A DNA stretch of 64,000 bases from Eikenella halliae (GTDB lineage: Bacteria; Pseudomonadota; Gammaproteobacteria; Burkholderiales; Neisseriaceae), in contig NZ_LXSQ01000020.1 in the NCBI RefSeq assembly GCF_001648475.1, positions 145,237 through 209,236 on the forward strand, written 5' to 3'. This document shows, piece after piece, positions 16,994 through 25,583 of this stretch. The notes under the pieces are model-generated. The model saw only the letters and a list, made by a program, of their open reading frames with translations. It had not been told where the DNA came from and did no database searches. Numbering within the stretch: position 1 is the first letter of the stretch; each line of letters starts with the position of its first letter. The position numbers and the translations under genes were made by a program.

Positions 16994-17021
16994 CTTGAAA
17001 TGCGCTTGGCTGCCCCCAATT
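16994..17021 (+). promoter_or_regulatory. Heat-shock (sigma32-type) promoter of lon
   Basis: CTTGAAA (16994-17000) is followed after 12 bases by CCCCCAATT (17013-17021), which fits the sigma32 pattern CTTGAAA-N12-CCCCAT. It lies about 60 bases before the lon start, as expected for heat induction of this protease. Confidence 0.65.
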
Positions 17022-17079
17022 TGCCGGGCAATGAGGCTTTAGCCATCCTATTCAACTGAAAACAATAACCGAGAAGATA

Positions 17080-19518
17080 ATGACCCAATCCCAGCATAAC
17101 CCCGCTGAAATCCGCACCCTGCCGATGTTGCCGCTGCGCGACGTGGTGGTGTATCCGCATATGGTGCTGCCGCTGTTTGTCGGCCGCCCCAAATCCATTG
17201 CCGCGCTGGATGCCGCCATCGAGCAAGACGGGCCGGTGTTCCTTTTGGCGCAGAAAAATCCGGCCAACGAAGACCCCGGCACAGACGATTTGCACACCAT
17301 CGGCACGCTGGCCAATATCCTGCAAGTGCTGAAATTGCCCGACGGCACGGTGAAAGTGCTGGTGGAAGGTATGCAGCGCGCCCGCGCATTGGCCGTGAAC
17401 GACGGTGGCGATTATTTCCAAGCCGAAATTGAAGTGCTGGCTGCCGAAGAAAATACCGACGGCCACGACTACGAAGCTCTGCGCCGCACGCTTTTGGCGC
17501 AGTTTGACCAGTTCATCAAACTCAACAAGAAAATCCCCGGCGAAGTGGCCGGCACCATTCACGGCATCACCGACCACGGCCGCCTGGTGGACACCATTGC
17601 CGCCCACTTGCAGCTTAAGCTGGAACAGCGGCAGGAGATTTTGGAAATCACCGACGTGGCCGAGCGCATGGAACACCTGCTTGGCCAGCTGGAAGCCGAG
17701 CTGGATATTTTGCAGGTGGAAAAACGCATCCGCGGCCGGGTGAAACGGCAGATGGAAAAATCCCAGCGCGACTATTATCTAAACGAGCAGGTAAAAGCGA
17801 TTCAGAAAGAGCTGGGCGAAGGTGACGAGCGCGAAGAGCTCGACCAACTCGAACAGCAGGTGCGCGAAGCCGGCATGAGCAAAGAAGCAGAAGAAAAAGC
17901 GCTGGGCGAAATGAAAAAGCTGCGCATGATGCCGCCGATGTCGGCCGAGTCTTCCGTGGTGCGCAACTACATCGAAACGCTGGTAGACATTCCGTGGAAG
18001 AAGAAAAGCAAGGTCAGCAAAGATATTGTGCAGGCCGATTTGGTACTCAATGCCGACCACTATGGCTTGGAAAAGGTGAAAGAGCGCATTTTGGAATACT
18101 TGGCGGTGCAAAAACGCATGAACAAGCTCAAAGGTCCGATTCTGTGTCTGGTGGGCCCGCCCGGCGTGGGCAAAACCTCGCTCGGCCAATCTATTGCCAA
18201 AGCCACCGGCCGTAAATATGTGCGCATGGCTTTGGGCGGCATCCATGACGAGAGCGAAATCCGCGGCCACCGCCGTACCTACATCGGCTCGATGCCGGGC
18301 AAAATCATCCAAAATATGATTAAAGCTGGCGTGAACAACCCGCTGTTTCTGCTGGACGAAATCGACAAACTCGGCCGCGATTTCCGTGGCGATCCGGCCA
18401 GCGCGCTGTTGGAAGTGCTCGATCCGGAGCAAAACCACTCCTTTGCCGACCACTATGTGGAAGTGGATTTCGACCTGAGCAACGTGATGTTCCTTGCCAC
18501 TTCCAACAGCATGGACATCCCGCCCGCGCTGCTCGACCGCATGGAAATTATCCGGCTCTCCGGCTACACCGAAGACGAAAAAGTAAATATTGCCATGCAA
18601 TATCTCGTGCCCAAGCAAATTGAGCGCAACGGGGTGAAAAAAGGCGAAATCGATATTCAAGAAAGCGCAGTACGCGACATCATCCGCTACTACACCCGCG
18701 AAGCCGGCGTACGCTCGCTCGACCGCGAAATCGCCAAAATTTGCCGTAAGGTGGTGATGAAGCAGGTATTGGAGCAAGATAAAAAAGCCGGCGCCAAACG
18801 CGCTGCTGCACCGCAAATCGTGGTGGTGGATGCCGCCAACCTACACGACTACCTCGGTGTGCGCCGTTTCGATTACGGCGTGGCCGAAAATGAAAACCGT
18901 GTCGGCCAAGTTACCGGCCTGGCGTGGACGGAAGTCGGCGGCGAGCTGCTCACCATTGAAGCCGTTGCGCTCAAAGGCAAAGGTAATATTTTGCGCACCG
19001 GTAAGCTGGGTGATGTGATGCAGGAATCGATTTCTGCCGCCTGGAGCGTGGTGCGCTCGCGTGCCGAAGTATTAGGCATTGCACCGGATTTCTACGAGAA
19101 AACCGATATCCATGTGCACGTTCCGGAAGGTGCTACGCCTAAAGACGGCCCCAGCGCCGGTATCGGCATGACGCTGGCCATTGTGTCTTCGCTCACCGGT
19201 ATTCCCGTGCGTGCCGACGTGGCCATGACCGGCGAAATCACCCTGCGTGGCGAAGTGTTGCCCATCGGCGGTTTGAAGGAAAAACTGCTGGCTGCCCTGC
19301 GTGGCGGCATCAAGCATGTGCTGATTCCGCAGGAAAACGTGAAAGATTTGGAAGAAATTCCGCAAAACGTGAAAGAAGGGCTGGAAATCCACCCGGTGCG
19401 CTGGATTGACGAAGTGCTCTCCTTCGGCCTGGAATATCAGCCGCAACCTTGGCAGGACGTGCCCGCAGCTAAGCCGAAAACCCCGGCAAAATCCGGCGGC
19501 CGCGCCACCAAGCATTAA
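17080..19518 (+). CDS. lon: ATP-dependent protease Lon
   Basis: An 812-residue LonA. The N-terminal substrate-binding domain (about 1-310) starts with TLPMLPLRDVVVYPHMVLPLFVGR. The AAA+ module has Walker A GPPGVGKT (359-366) and Walker B FLLDEIDKLG. The protease domain has Ser692 in KDGPSAG and Lys735 in GGLKEK as the catalytic dyad. The C-terminus is a short Pro/Lys-rich tail. Lon degrades damaged and specific regulatory proteins in the cytoplasm. lon-hupB-ppiD follow one another as in E. coli, without clpPX in front. A heat-shock-type promoter precedes it. Confidence 0.98.
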   Translation: MTQSQHNPAEIRTLPMLPLRDVVVYPHMVLPLFVGRPKSIAALDAAIEQDGPVFLLAQKNPANEDPGTDDLHTIGTLANILQVLKLPDGTVKVLVEGMQRARALAVNDGGDYFQAEIEVLAAEENTDGHDYEALRRTLLAQFDQFIKLNKKIPGEVAGTIHGITDHGRLVDTIAAHLQLKLEQRQEILEITDVAERMEHLLGQLEAELDILQVEKRIRGRVKRQMEKSQRDYYLNEQVKAIQKELGEGDEREELDQLEQQVREAGMSKEAEEKALGEMKKLRMMPPMSAESSVVRNYIETLVDIPWKKKSKVSKDIVQADLVLNADHYGLEKVKERILEYLAVQKRMNKLKGPILCLVGPPGVGKTSLGQSIAKATGRKYVRMALGGIHDESEIRGHRRTYIGSMPGKIIQNMIKAGVNNPLFLLDEIDKLGRDFRGDPASALLEVLDPEQNHSFADHYVEVDFDLSNVMFLATSNSMDIPPALLDRMEIIRLSGYTEDEKVNIAMQYLVPKQIERNGVKKGEIDIQESAVRDIIRYYTREAGVRSLDREIAKICRKVVMKQVLEQDKKAGAKRAAAPQIVVVDAANLHDYLGVRRFDYGVAENENRVGQVTGLAWTEVGGELLTIEAVALKGKGNILRTGKLGDVMQESISAAWSVVRSRAEVLGIAPDFYEKTDIHVHVPEGATPKDGPSAGIGMTLAIVSSLTGIPVRADVAMTGEITLRGEVLPIGGLKEKLLAALRGGIKHVLIPQENVKDLEEIPQNVKEGLEIHPVRWIDEVLSFGLEYQPQPWQDVPAAKPKTPAKSGGRATKH

Positions 19519-19603
19519 GTCGAAAAGCGGCAGGCTGTGTTGTGTGAAAGGCGCAAACCTGCCGCTTTGGCTGAAAATAGCTGCTTTCCAGCCGTTTATT
19601 TGC

Positions 19604-19632
19604 TTGACCGATGATTTTGAACTTGCTATAAA
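19604..19632 (+). promoter_or_regulatory. Sigma70 promoter of hupB
   Basis: TTGACC (19604-19609) and TATAAA (19627-19632) with an ideal 17-bp spacer, about 80 bases before the hupB start. This lets hupB be expressed independently of lon. Confidence 0.75.
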
Positions 19633-19714
19633 GCAGCCTGTTGCAGACAAACGCATTGGTGCCGACCACACTCGGCCGATTCTTCATTACTCCTCAACTA
19701 GAAAGGGACTTAAC

Positions 19715-19984
19715 GTGAACAAGTCTGAATTGATTGAAGCGATTGCTAAGGAAGCTGACATTTCCAAGGCTGCTGCCGGCAAGGCACTGGATGGTTTTAC
19801 CAAGGCTGTTACCACCGCTCTGAAAAAAGGCGACACCGTAACTCTGGTTGGCTTCGGCACTTTCTACGTGGGCGAACGCGCCGAACGCAAAGGCCGCAAC
19901 CCGCAAACCGGTAAAGAACTGATTATTCCGGCTGCCAAATCTCCGAAATTCCGTGCAGGTAAAGCGTTGAAAGACGCGCTGTAA
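19715..19984 (+). CDS. hupB: DNA-binding protein HU-beta
   Basis: An 89-residue HU. The signature GFGTFYVGERAERKGRNPQTGKELIIPA is complete, including the beta-arm Pro that intercalates in DNA. The start is a GTG at 19715, preceded by AAGGGA; this gives the expected MNKSELIEAIAKEADISKAAA N-terminus and standard length, whereas the next upstream starts belong to a frame running through the promoter. It compacts the nucleoid and assists recombination and replication. It has its own promoter and a strong terminator. Confidence 0.97.
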   Translation: MNKSELIEAIAKEADISKAAAGKALDGFTKAVTTALKKGDTVTLVGFGTFYVGERAERKGRNPQTGKELIIPAAKSPKFRAGKALKDAL

Positions 19985-20005
19985 ACCGCACCTTCTTGCA
20001 TAAAT

Positions 20006-20039
20006 GGAAAAAGACAGGTTTCCCCGCCTGTCTTTTTTC
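20006..20039 (+). terminator. Rho-independent terminator of hupB
   Basis: AAAGACAGG and CCTGTCTTT form a 9-bp stem with an 8-nt loop, followed by a T run. It starts about 20 bases after the hupB stop. Confidence 0.9.
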
Positions 20040-20116
20040 TTGCCTATGTTTTCAGGTAGCCTCTTATGCTTGGCAGTGCAGCAGAGGATTCTGGCATTAA
20101 ATAAACTGTTGGCAGT

Positions 20117-20226
20117 TATATCGCGGATTAAATTTGCTTTCGATACAAGGCAGCGAACCACAGATGATATTCACAGTACAGTAAAGTCAGCCAAGGCTAT
20201 CGAGAAAGTTAAGTTAATTCGCTATA
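20117..20226. repeat. Decayed Correia-type element
   Basis: About 110 bp with the outline of a CREE: TATATCGCGGATTAAATTT at the left, ACAAGGCAGCGAACCACAGA and ACAGTACAG inside, CAGCCAAGGCTATC, and TTAATTCGCTATA at the right. Many positions have drifted. It lies between the hupB terminator and ppiD, so it forms most of the ppiD upstream region. Confidence 0.65.
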
Positions 20227-20291
20227 GCCCGCCACCCGCAGAACCGTTACAATACCATATTTAATTTTCACCACATTTTCTTTTTATTTTT

Positions 20292-21833
20292 ATGTTTGCC
20301 ATCGTCGAAAAACACCGCCGCCTGTCTCAAGTGCTCCTAGGGCTGATTACTGTTACCTTTGTGGGATTCGGTGCCCAAACCCTCACTTCGGGTATGCACA
20401 GCAGCTATATCAGCAAAATCGGCAATACGCACATCACTGCCGAGCAAGTGCAGGAACTGCTGAGGGAAGCGCCGCGGCATAGCGACCAACCCATCAGTAA
20501 AGACGACGTTTACCAATCGCTGGTGCAGCAAGCCTATTTCGATCAGGGTGCGGCAGAGCTGGGCGTTGGCGAGCTTTCTATTGAACAAATCAAGGGCGTG
20601 ATTACGCGCGATCCTTCATTCCAAGTCAACGGCCAATTCAGCTCCGAGCAGTTTCAAGCCTATCTGCGCCAAAGAGGGATTACCGAAGAGCGGCTGATTG
20701 AGGAAATGCGCAGCCAGTATCGCCGCCAAACCCTTATCAGCCTGTTGAGCAATGGCAATATCGTTAGCGACAGCCAAGCTAACCAAATCCTTGCCCTTAC
20801 CGGCAGCGAGCGCGAGCTGCGTACCGTGCCTTTCAATGCAGCCGATTTCGCCAGCAAAGTGCAGCCCACCGATGCCGCCCTGCGCAGCTATTTTGAAGCC
20901 AACAAAGCCAAATATGCCTTGCCTTTGGCCGTGAAGCTTGAGTTTGTTGATTTGAACGTAGAAGAGCTGGCCAAACAGCAAACCGTTAGTGCGCAGGAGT
21001 TGCAAGAGGCCTACCGCAATCTGCCCACCGCCGCCAGCGAAGCCAAGCCGCCGTTTGAGAGCGTGAAAGCCCAGCTGGAAGAGAGCGTGCGCCAGCGTAA
21101 AGCCGCCCAAGCCTTAGGTAATGCACGTGAACAGTTGGCACAACTGGCCTTCGACCACCCGGACAGCCTGCAAAAAGTGGCACAGGAAATGAAGCTGCCG
21201 CTGCAAAAACATGAAGAATGGCTCAGCCAGCCCGAAGCTGCCGCCGCCAAGCTGCCGCAAGCCGTGCAGGAAGCCATGTTCAGCGCCGAGGTGATCGAGC
21301 GCCGCCACAATTCTGAAGTATTGGATATGGGCAACGGCGTATTGCGTGTGTTGCGTGCCACCGATGTGAGCAAAGCCCGCAATCAAAGCTTTGAAGAAGC
21401 CAAGGAAGCGGTGCGTAAGGATTATGTGGCCGTAGAGAGCGCCAAGCTGGCACAAGCCGCCGCCGCCCAAGCCCTGAGCAATCTGCAAGCCGGTAAGGCA
21501 GTGGATAACCTGCAATGGAGCAACCCGGAAAAAGCTGGTGCCGCCCAGCTGCAACAAGCCGTTGGTCTGCAAAATTTTGCCGCCATCGTGAAAGCCCATC
21601 CGCAAAACGGCAAACCCGGCTACGCAGTGATTACCCTGCCCAACGGCAATGCCGCCTTGGTGGAGGTGCGCGCCATCAGCCTGCCGGAAAACAGTAAACA
21701 GCAGTTGCCGGAGCTGCGCCAACAAATTGCCGGGCGCAATACTGAAGCATTCTACCGCCAATATTTGCAAGTGCTGCAACGCAAATACCCGATACAGCAT
21801 GGCTCGCAGAAATTGGATCGGGATGAAAACTGA
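20292..21833 (+). CDS. ppiD: PpiD-like periplasmic chaperone, parvulin domain not evident
   Basis: A 513-residue inner-membrane-anchored periplasmic protein. One membrane helix lies near residues 11-30, followed by a SurA-N-like chaperone domain (about 35-200; ITAEQVQELLREA, FDQGAAELGVGELSIEQIKGVI). The usual parvulin motifs (RARHIL, GGDLGW, FGYHII) that should follow are not seen; the sequence moves directly to a helical C-terminal region. It is about 110 residues shorter than E. coli PpiD. It probably acts at the Sec translocon on emerging outer-membrane proteins. The lon-hupB-ppiD order supports the name. Confidence 0.82.
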   Translation: MFAIVEKHRRLSQVLLGLITVTFVGFGAQTLTSGMHSSYISKIGNTHITAEQVQELLREAPRHSDQPISKDDVYQSLVQQAYFDQGAAELGVGELSIEQIKGVITRDPSFQVNGQFSSEQFQAYLRQRGITEERLIEEMRSQYRRQTLISLLSNGNIVSDSQANQILALTGSERELRTVPFNAADFASKVQPTDAALRSYFEANKAKYALPLAVKLEFVDLNVEELAKQQTVSAQELQEAYRNLPTAASEAKPPFESVKAQLEESVRQRKAAQALGNAREQLAQLAFDHPDSLQKVAQEMKLPLQKHEEWLSQPEAAAAKLPQAVQEAMFSAEVIERRHNSEVLDMGNGVLRVLRATDVSKARNQSFEEAKEAVRKDYVAVESAKLAQAAAAQALSNLQAGKAVDNLQWSNPEKAGAAQLQQAVGLQNFAAIVKAHPQNGKPGYAVITLPNGNAALVEVRAISLPENSKQQLPELRQQIAGRNTEAFYRQYLQVLQRKYPIQHGSQKLDRDEN

Positions 21834-21850
21834 TTGATTTTGCTGCTTGG

Positions 21851-21882
21851 AAAGGCTACCTGAAAGTTTCAGGTAGCCTTTT
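21851..21882. terminator. Inverted DUS terminator between ppiD and nnrD
   Basis: Opposed uptake sequences make a perfect stem (15 bp) ending in TTTTG on the plus strand, directly after ppiD. The first of two such hairpins between these convergent genes. Confidence 0.75.
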
Positions 21883-22035
21883 GCTATTTCTACTTGGCTT
21901 CGGTTGAGTGATAGTAGGGAGGGCGGCTTGGATGTTTTAATAATGTTAGGAAATCTTGGTTTGTTAGGTTGCTGTACCCGATCCAGCTTCTTGTGCCAAT
22001 AGAGTAGAAAAAACAGATGCCTTGCATAGACACGA

Positions 22036-22068
22036 GAAAGGCTACCTGAAAGTTTCAGGTAGCCTTTC
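22036..22068. terminator. Second inverted DUS terminator, nnrD side
   Basis: A 16-bp perfect stem of opposed uptake sequences, 40 bases beyond the nnrD stop on the minus strand. Together with the hairpin at 21851 it insulates two convergent genes. Confidence 0.7.
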
Positions 22069-22108
22069 TATTGCTGCAATTATGCTTGAAGCAAGCCGCC
22101 CACCCAAC

Positions 22109-22978
22109 CTAACCCGCGGCCAGATTGCGCAGTTCGCGCACCGCATCGGCAATTTCACCCGCCGTCAGGCCAATGGGGCCGATGCCGCGGGCGGCGAGCA
22201 GCTCTGCCGCCGTGCCGTGCATCCACACTGCCGCGCAGGCCGCATCTTGCATGGGCAGATGTTGCGCCAGCAGGGCAGCCAGCAGGCCGCTTAACACGTC
22301 GCCGCTGCCGGCGGTGGCCAAGCCGGGGTTGCCGCTGTCGTTTTCATACACAATCCGCCCGTCTGGCGTACACACCAAGGTTTTCGCACCTTTGAGCACC
22401 ACATAGCTGCCGTAGCGCTCGGCAATATTGGAGGCCGCCAAATAGCGGTTGCCCTGTACCTCTTCCACCGAAATATCCAGCAGGCGTGCCGCTTCCAGCG
22501 GATGAGGCGTGAGCACCACATTATTGGGCAAAAACATGGTTTCCACTGCCAGCAGGTTCAGCGCATCGGCATCCAGCAGCAGCGGTGCATCGGTATGGAT
22601 GGCCGCCGCCGTGGTCTGCTCCAACAGCTGGCGCGAGGCATCACTCATGCCTAAGCCGCAGCCAATAGCGTAAACGCTGATGTCGCGCCGCTGCACCAGC
22701 TGCGCGGCGGTGGTGATCATGATTTCCGGATAATTAGGCAGATACGGTATCGGCAGGCTGTTTTGCGCAAAACCGAGCCACACTTTGCCCGCCCCACCTT
22801 TTAAGGCCGCGCTGGCTGCCAGCACGCCGGAACCGGCCATGCCGGCCGCGCTGCCCAGCACGGCCACCGTGCCGAACGTACCTTTATGGCTGTCTTCCGC
22901 GCGCGGCTTGACCAAAAGGGGAAAACGGAAACGGGCAGTATGCTGCCACTGCGCCAACTGCCGGGATAAATCTGCCAT
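22109..22978 (-). CDS. nnrD: ADP-dependent NAD(P)H-hydrate dehydratase
   Basis: A 289-residue protein of the YjeF C-terminal (carbohydrate kinase-like) family, repairing hydrated NAD(P)H. Seen: DSHKGTFGTVAVLGSAAGMAGSGVLAASAALKGGAGKV, TPHPLEAARLL and the nucleotide site GNPGLATAGSGDVLSGLLAALLAQ with the catalytic Asp in SGDVLSG. The epimerase half (NnrE) found fused in E. coli is absent. The ATG at 22978 has GAGG six bases upstream and is preferred to a TTG at 22999. Confidence 0.93.
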   Translation of the reverse strand: MADLSRQLAQWQHTARFRFPLLVKPRAEDSHKGTFGTVAVLGSAAGMAGSGVLAASAALKGGAGKVWLGFAQNSLPIPYLPNYPEIMITTAAQLVQRRDISVYAIGCGLGMSDASRQLLEQTTAAAIHTDAPLLLDADALNLLAVETMFLPNNVVLTPHPLEAARLLDISVEEVQGNRYLAASNIAERYGSYVVLKGAKTLVCTPDGRIVYENDSGNPGLATAGSGDVLSGLLAALLAQHLPMQDAACAAVWMHGTAAELLAARGIGPIGLTAGEIADAVRELRNLAAG

Positions 22979-23058
22979 ATCAAACCTCGTGTTATTCAAT
23001 TAGACGGATGCCAAGCAAACGGCATACCGAGCGCGCGGCTGCCGTCAGGAATATTGAG

Positions 23059-23619
23059 CTAGGGCAAACACGGTGCAGGCCGCCATTGACCCGGCGCCAA
23101 ATCCAGTTGCCACAAATCCAGCCGACCGATGCCCACGCGCACCAGCCGCAGGCAGGGGTAGCCCGCCTTGGCCGTCATGCGGCGCACTTGGCGGTTTTTG
23201 CCTTCGCTGATGCGGATTTCCAGCCAAAAGTCAGGCACGCTCTTGCGCACCCGAATCGGCGGCACGCGCGGCCACAGGCGGTCGGTTTCCGATTTTTCAG
23301 GTAGCCTGATCTGCGCCGGGCGGGTAACGAAATCGCCCAAATCCACACCACGCCGCAACAAATCCAGTTTTGCTTCGTCCGGGCTGCCTTCGAGCTGCGC
23401 CCAATAGGTTTTCACCGTTTTATAGCGCGGATCGGTAATTTTGGCTTGCAGGCGGCCGTCGGCCGTGAGCAGCAGCAGGCCTTCGCTGTCGGTGTCCAGC
23501 CGCCCGGCGGGATAAACATCGGGCAACCCGATAAACTCTTTCAGCGAGCGGTGTTTCTCGTGCGGGCTGAATTGGCAGATAACCCCATAGGGCTTGTTGA
23601 AAATGATTAAATCAGACAT
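23059..23619 (-). CDS. rluE: 23S rRNA pseudouridine synthase RluE
   Basis: A 186-residue member of the RsuA family without an S4 domain. The catalytic motif is YPAGRLDTDSEGLLLLTADG with the catalytic Asp in GRLD. The segments FNKPYGVICQFSPH, TVKTYWAQLEG, WPRVPPIRVRKSVPDFWLEI and EGKNRQVRRMTAKAGYPCLRLVRVGIG match E. coli RluE, which modifies U2457 of 23S rRNA. An uptake sequence is read in frame as RLPEKS between conserved blocks, at about residue 105, apparently tolerated in a loop. Confidence 0.93.
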   Translation of the reverse strand: MSDLIIFNKPYGVICQFSPHEKHRSLKEFIGLPDVYPAGRLDTDSEGLLLLTADGRLQAKITDPRYKTVKTYWAQLEGSPDEAKLDLLRRGVDLGDFVTRPAQIRLPEKSETDRLWPRVPPIRVRKSVPDFWLEIRISEGKNRQVRRMTAKAGYPCLRLVRVGIGRLDLWQLDLAPGQWRPAPCLP

Positions 23620-23861
23620 GGTGTGCGGGCCGGCTGGGGTTTCAGGTAGCCTTTTAGGCCAGAATGGCTAGATTATATAGCCGGAATCAAAGCTATTCCA
23701 GCCGCCTACGCCCGTATTCCCAAGCAGCGCAAGCCATCCGGCGGTATAATCGCCTTCGGCTGAACTGAGGCTACCTGAAAACGCAAGCTGCAACAAAATT
23801 GGAGCGTAGCGAAGCTTCGGCTAAGCCAAAGCCTAATCCCCATCTACATAGCGAGAATACC

Positions 23862-24605
23862 ATGTCCCCAGCCCCCATCCGCACCGGCCGCGCCGCCGAC
23901 CAACTGCGCCCCGTCAGCATCACCCCCCACTTCCTGCCGCATGCCGACGGCTCCGCCCTGATTGCCTGCGGCAACACCAAAGTGATTTGCACCGCCAGCA
24001 TCGACGAATCCGTTCCGCCCTTTCTGCGCGGCAAAAACCAAGGCTGGGTAACCGCCGAATACGGCATGCTCCCCGCCTCCACCGCCAGCCGCATGCGCCG
24101 CGAAGCCGCCCAAGGCAAGCAATCCGGCCGCACCCAGGAAATCCAACGCCTGATCGGCCGCTCCCTGCGTGCCGCCGTAGATTTGAGTCGGCTGGGCGAA
24201 CGCCAAATCCTGATCGACTGCGACGTGATCCAAGCCGACGGCGGTACCCGCACCGCCAGCATCACCGGCGCATACGTTGCCCTGCACCTGGCCATCGGCA
24301 AGCTCTTGGCCGCAGGCAAACTCGCGCACAACCCGATCCGCGAAGCCGTGGCCGCCGTGTCGCTCGGCATCGTCGGCGGCGTGTCCCTGCTTGATTTGGA
24401 CTACCCCGAAGACTCCGGCTGCGACAGCGACATCAACCTCGTGATGACCGCCTCCGGCAACATCATCGAAATCCAAGGCACCGCCGAAGGCGCCGCCTTC
24501 AGCCCCGCCGCACTCACCCAACTGCTCACGCTCGGCCAACAAGGCATCGCCGAACTGCTGCAACACCAGCAGGCCGCCATCGCCGCTGCCCGAAAACCGG
24601 TTTAG
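23862..24605 (+). CDS. rph: Ribonuclease PH
   Basis: A 247-residue phosphorolytic 3'-5' exonuclease that trims tRNA 3' ends. Seen: RTGRAADQLRPVSITPHFLPHADGSALIACGNTKVICTAS, the RNA-binding SRMRREAAQGKQSGRTQEIQRLIGRSLRA and phosphate-site DADGGTR-type motif CDVIQADGGTRTASITGAYVAL. The length is normal. The ATG at 23862 precedes the conserved N-terminus; an upstream TTG frame runs through a DUS-linked repeat and is ignored. Confidence 0.97.
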   Translation: MSPAPIRTGRAADQLRPVSITPHFLPHADGSALIACGNTKVICTASIDESVPPFLRGKNQGWVTAEYGMLPASTASRMRREAAQGKQSGRTQEIQRLIGRSLRAAVDLSRLGERQILIDCDVIQADGGTRTASITGAYVALHLAIGKLLAAGKLAHNPIREAVAAVSLGIVGGVSLLDLDYPEDSGCDSDINLVMTASGNIIEIQGTAEGAAFSPAALTQLLTLGQQGIAELLQHQQAAIAAARKPV

Positions 24606-24660
24606 CAGTACAATCCATTTCGTTGCAGCGGCATTTTCAGGTAGCCTCAAAGCGTGCAAT

Positions 24661-24810
24661 AGGCTACCTGAAAACGAAGCTTCCGAAGGAAGCTGAGTTT
24701 CTGCGGAGCTAAAACGAAGTTTCCGAAGGGAACTGAGTTTCTGCGAGGCAGACCGAAGTTTCTGAAAGAGGCCGACTTTCTGTGAAGCCAAAACCTAGCT
24801 GCACCGAAGT
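24661..24810. repeat. Degenerate DUS-linked tandem repeats
   Basis: After an uptake sequence at 24661 come about three units of roughly 40 bp, each with CGAAG near its start, a GGAA/GGCC step and a TTTCTGYG motif (units near 24673, 24713, 24750). The same theme in near-perfect form is at 63580-63643, and a two-unit form is at 62369-62432. It separates rph from the GST gene. Confidence 0.6.
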
Positions 24811-24845
24811 TCAAAACAAACCGCAAATCCAAACGAAGGAAACCC

Positions 24846-25454
24846 ATGAAACTCTACACCAGCCCCACTTCCCCCTATGGCCGCCTTGTTCTGCTCGCCG
24901 CCCTCCCGCGGCATGAGCTCGATTTCGCCATTGCCTACACCAATCCTTGGGAAAACCCCGCCGAGCTCCAAGCCCTCAACCCCTTCTCCCAAGTGCCCGT
25001 TTTGCAAACCGATAGCGGCACCGTCATCGGCAACAGCCCGTTTATCTTGGACTTCCTGCTCGGCCACCCCCTGCACACCGCCGAGCAAACCGCCACCGCC
25101 GCCTTTGCCTTCTCCCTGCTCGACCAGCTGGTGAAACTCTTCGGCCTGCAAAAATTCAAAGCCGAAAACACCCCCGACCACCCGCTCACCGAACGCGCCC
25201 GCGCCGCCTGCATCCGAGGCCTGGCCGCTGCCCCGCAGCTGGATGCCGAGAGCGGCGACGTTGCCCACCTCGCGCTGGGCATGGCCTTGGTGTTCATGCA
25301 ATACCGCCTGCCTGATTTGCAGCCCCACCTCAGCCCCGCCAACCAAAACGCATTGGCACAATTTACCGCCCGCGCCGACGTGCGCGCCGTGTCGCCGGAA
25401 AACTTGGAAACCCGCCCCGCCACCTTGGCGCAGCTGCGGCAGGGTTTGGTTTAG
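24846..25454 (+). CDS. Glutathione S-transferase family protein
   Basis: A 202-residue protein. The N-terminal thioredoxin-like domain (about 1-78) has the start MKLYTSPTSPYGRLVLLAA, the cis-Pro in NPFSQVPVLQTDSG and the glutathione-binding NSPFILDFL; the C-terminal part is all-helical. It resembles bacterial stress-type GSTs of the YibF kind. The substrate is unknown. AAGGAA lies before the ATG. Downstream, CCGTATC/GATACGG (25461-25480) and an opposed uptake pair (25484-25524) form hairpins that probably end the transcript. Confidence 0.83.
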   Translation: MKLYTSPTSPYGRLVLLAALPRHELDFAIAYTNPWENPAELQALNPFSQVPVLQTDSGTVIGNSPFILDFLLGHPLHTAEQTATAAFAFSLLDQLVKLFGLQKFKAENTPDHPLTERARAACIRGLAAAPQLDAESGDVAHLALGMALVFMQYRLPDLQPHLSPANQNALAQFTARADVRAVSPENLETRPATLAQLRQGLV

Positions 25455-25460
25455 CCCTAT

Positions 25461-25524
25461 CCGTATCCCTGCCGATACGGCAAAGGCTACCTGAAAAATA
25501 GCCCCGCCGAATTTTCAGGTAGCC
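25461..25524 (+). terminator. Hairpin plus inverted DUS pair after GST gene
   Basis: A perfect 7-bp hairpin (CCGTATC with GATACGG, loop of six) sits next to an opposed pair of uptake sequences that can form a 13-bp stem. No long T run is present, so efficiency is uncertain. Confidence 0.5.
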
Positions 25525-25583
25525 TGCCGTTATAATGCGTGCATCGCCCAAGCAATACCGAAAGATAAGAAAGGATCACCAGC

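Noticed and set aside
19524..19568. Inverted repeat AAAGCGGCAGG/CCTGCCGCTTT after lon as a terminator
   Set aside because: An 11-bp stem, but the loop is 23 nt and no T run follows. It may still end or stabilise the lon transcript, but evidence is too weak for a call.
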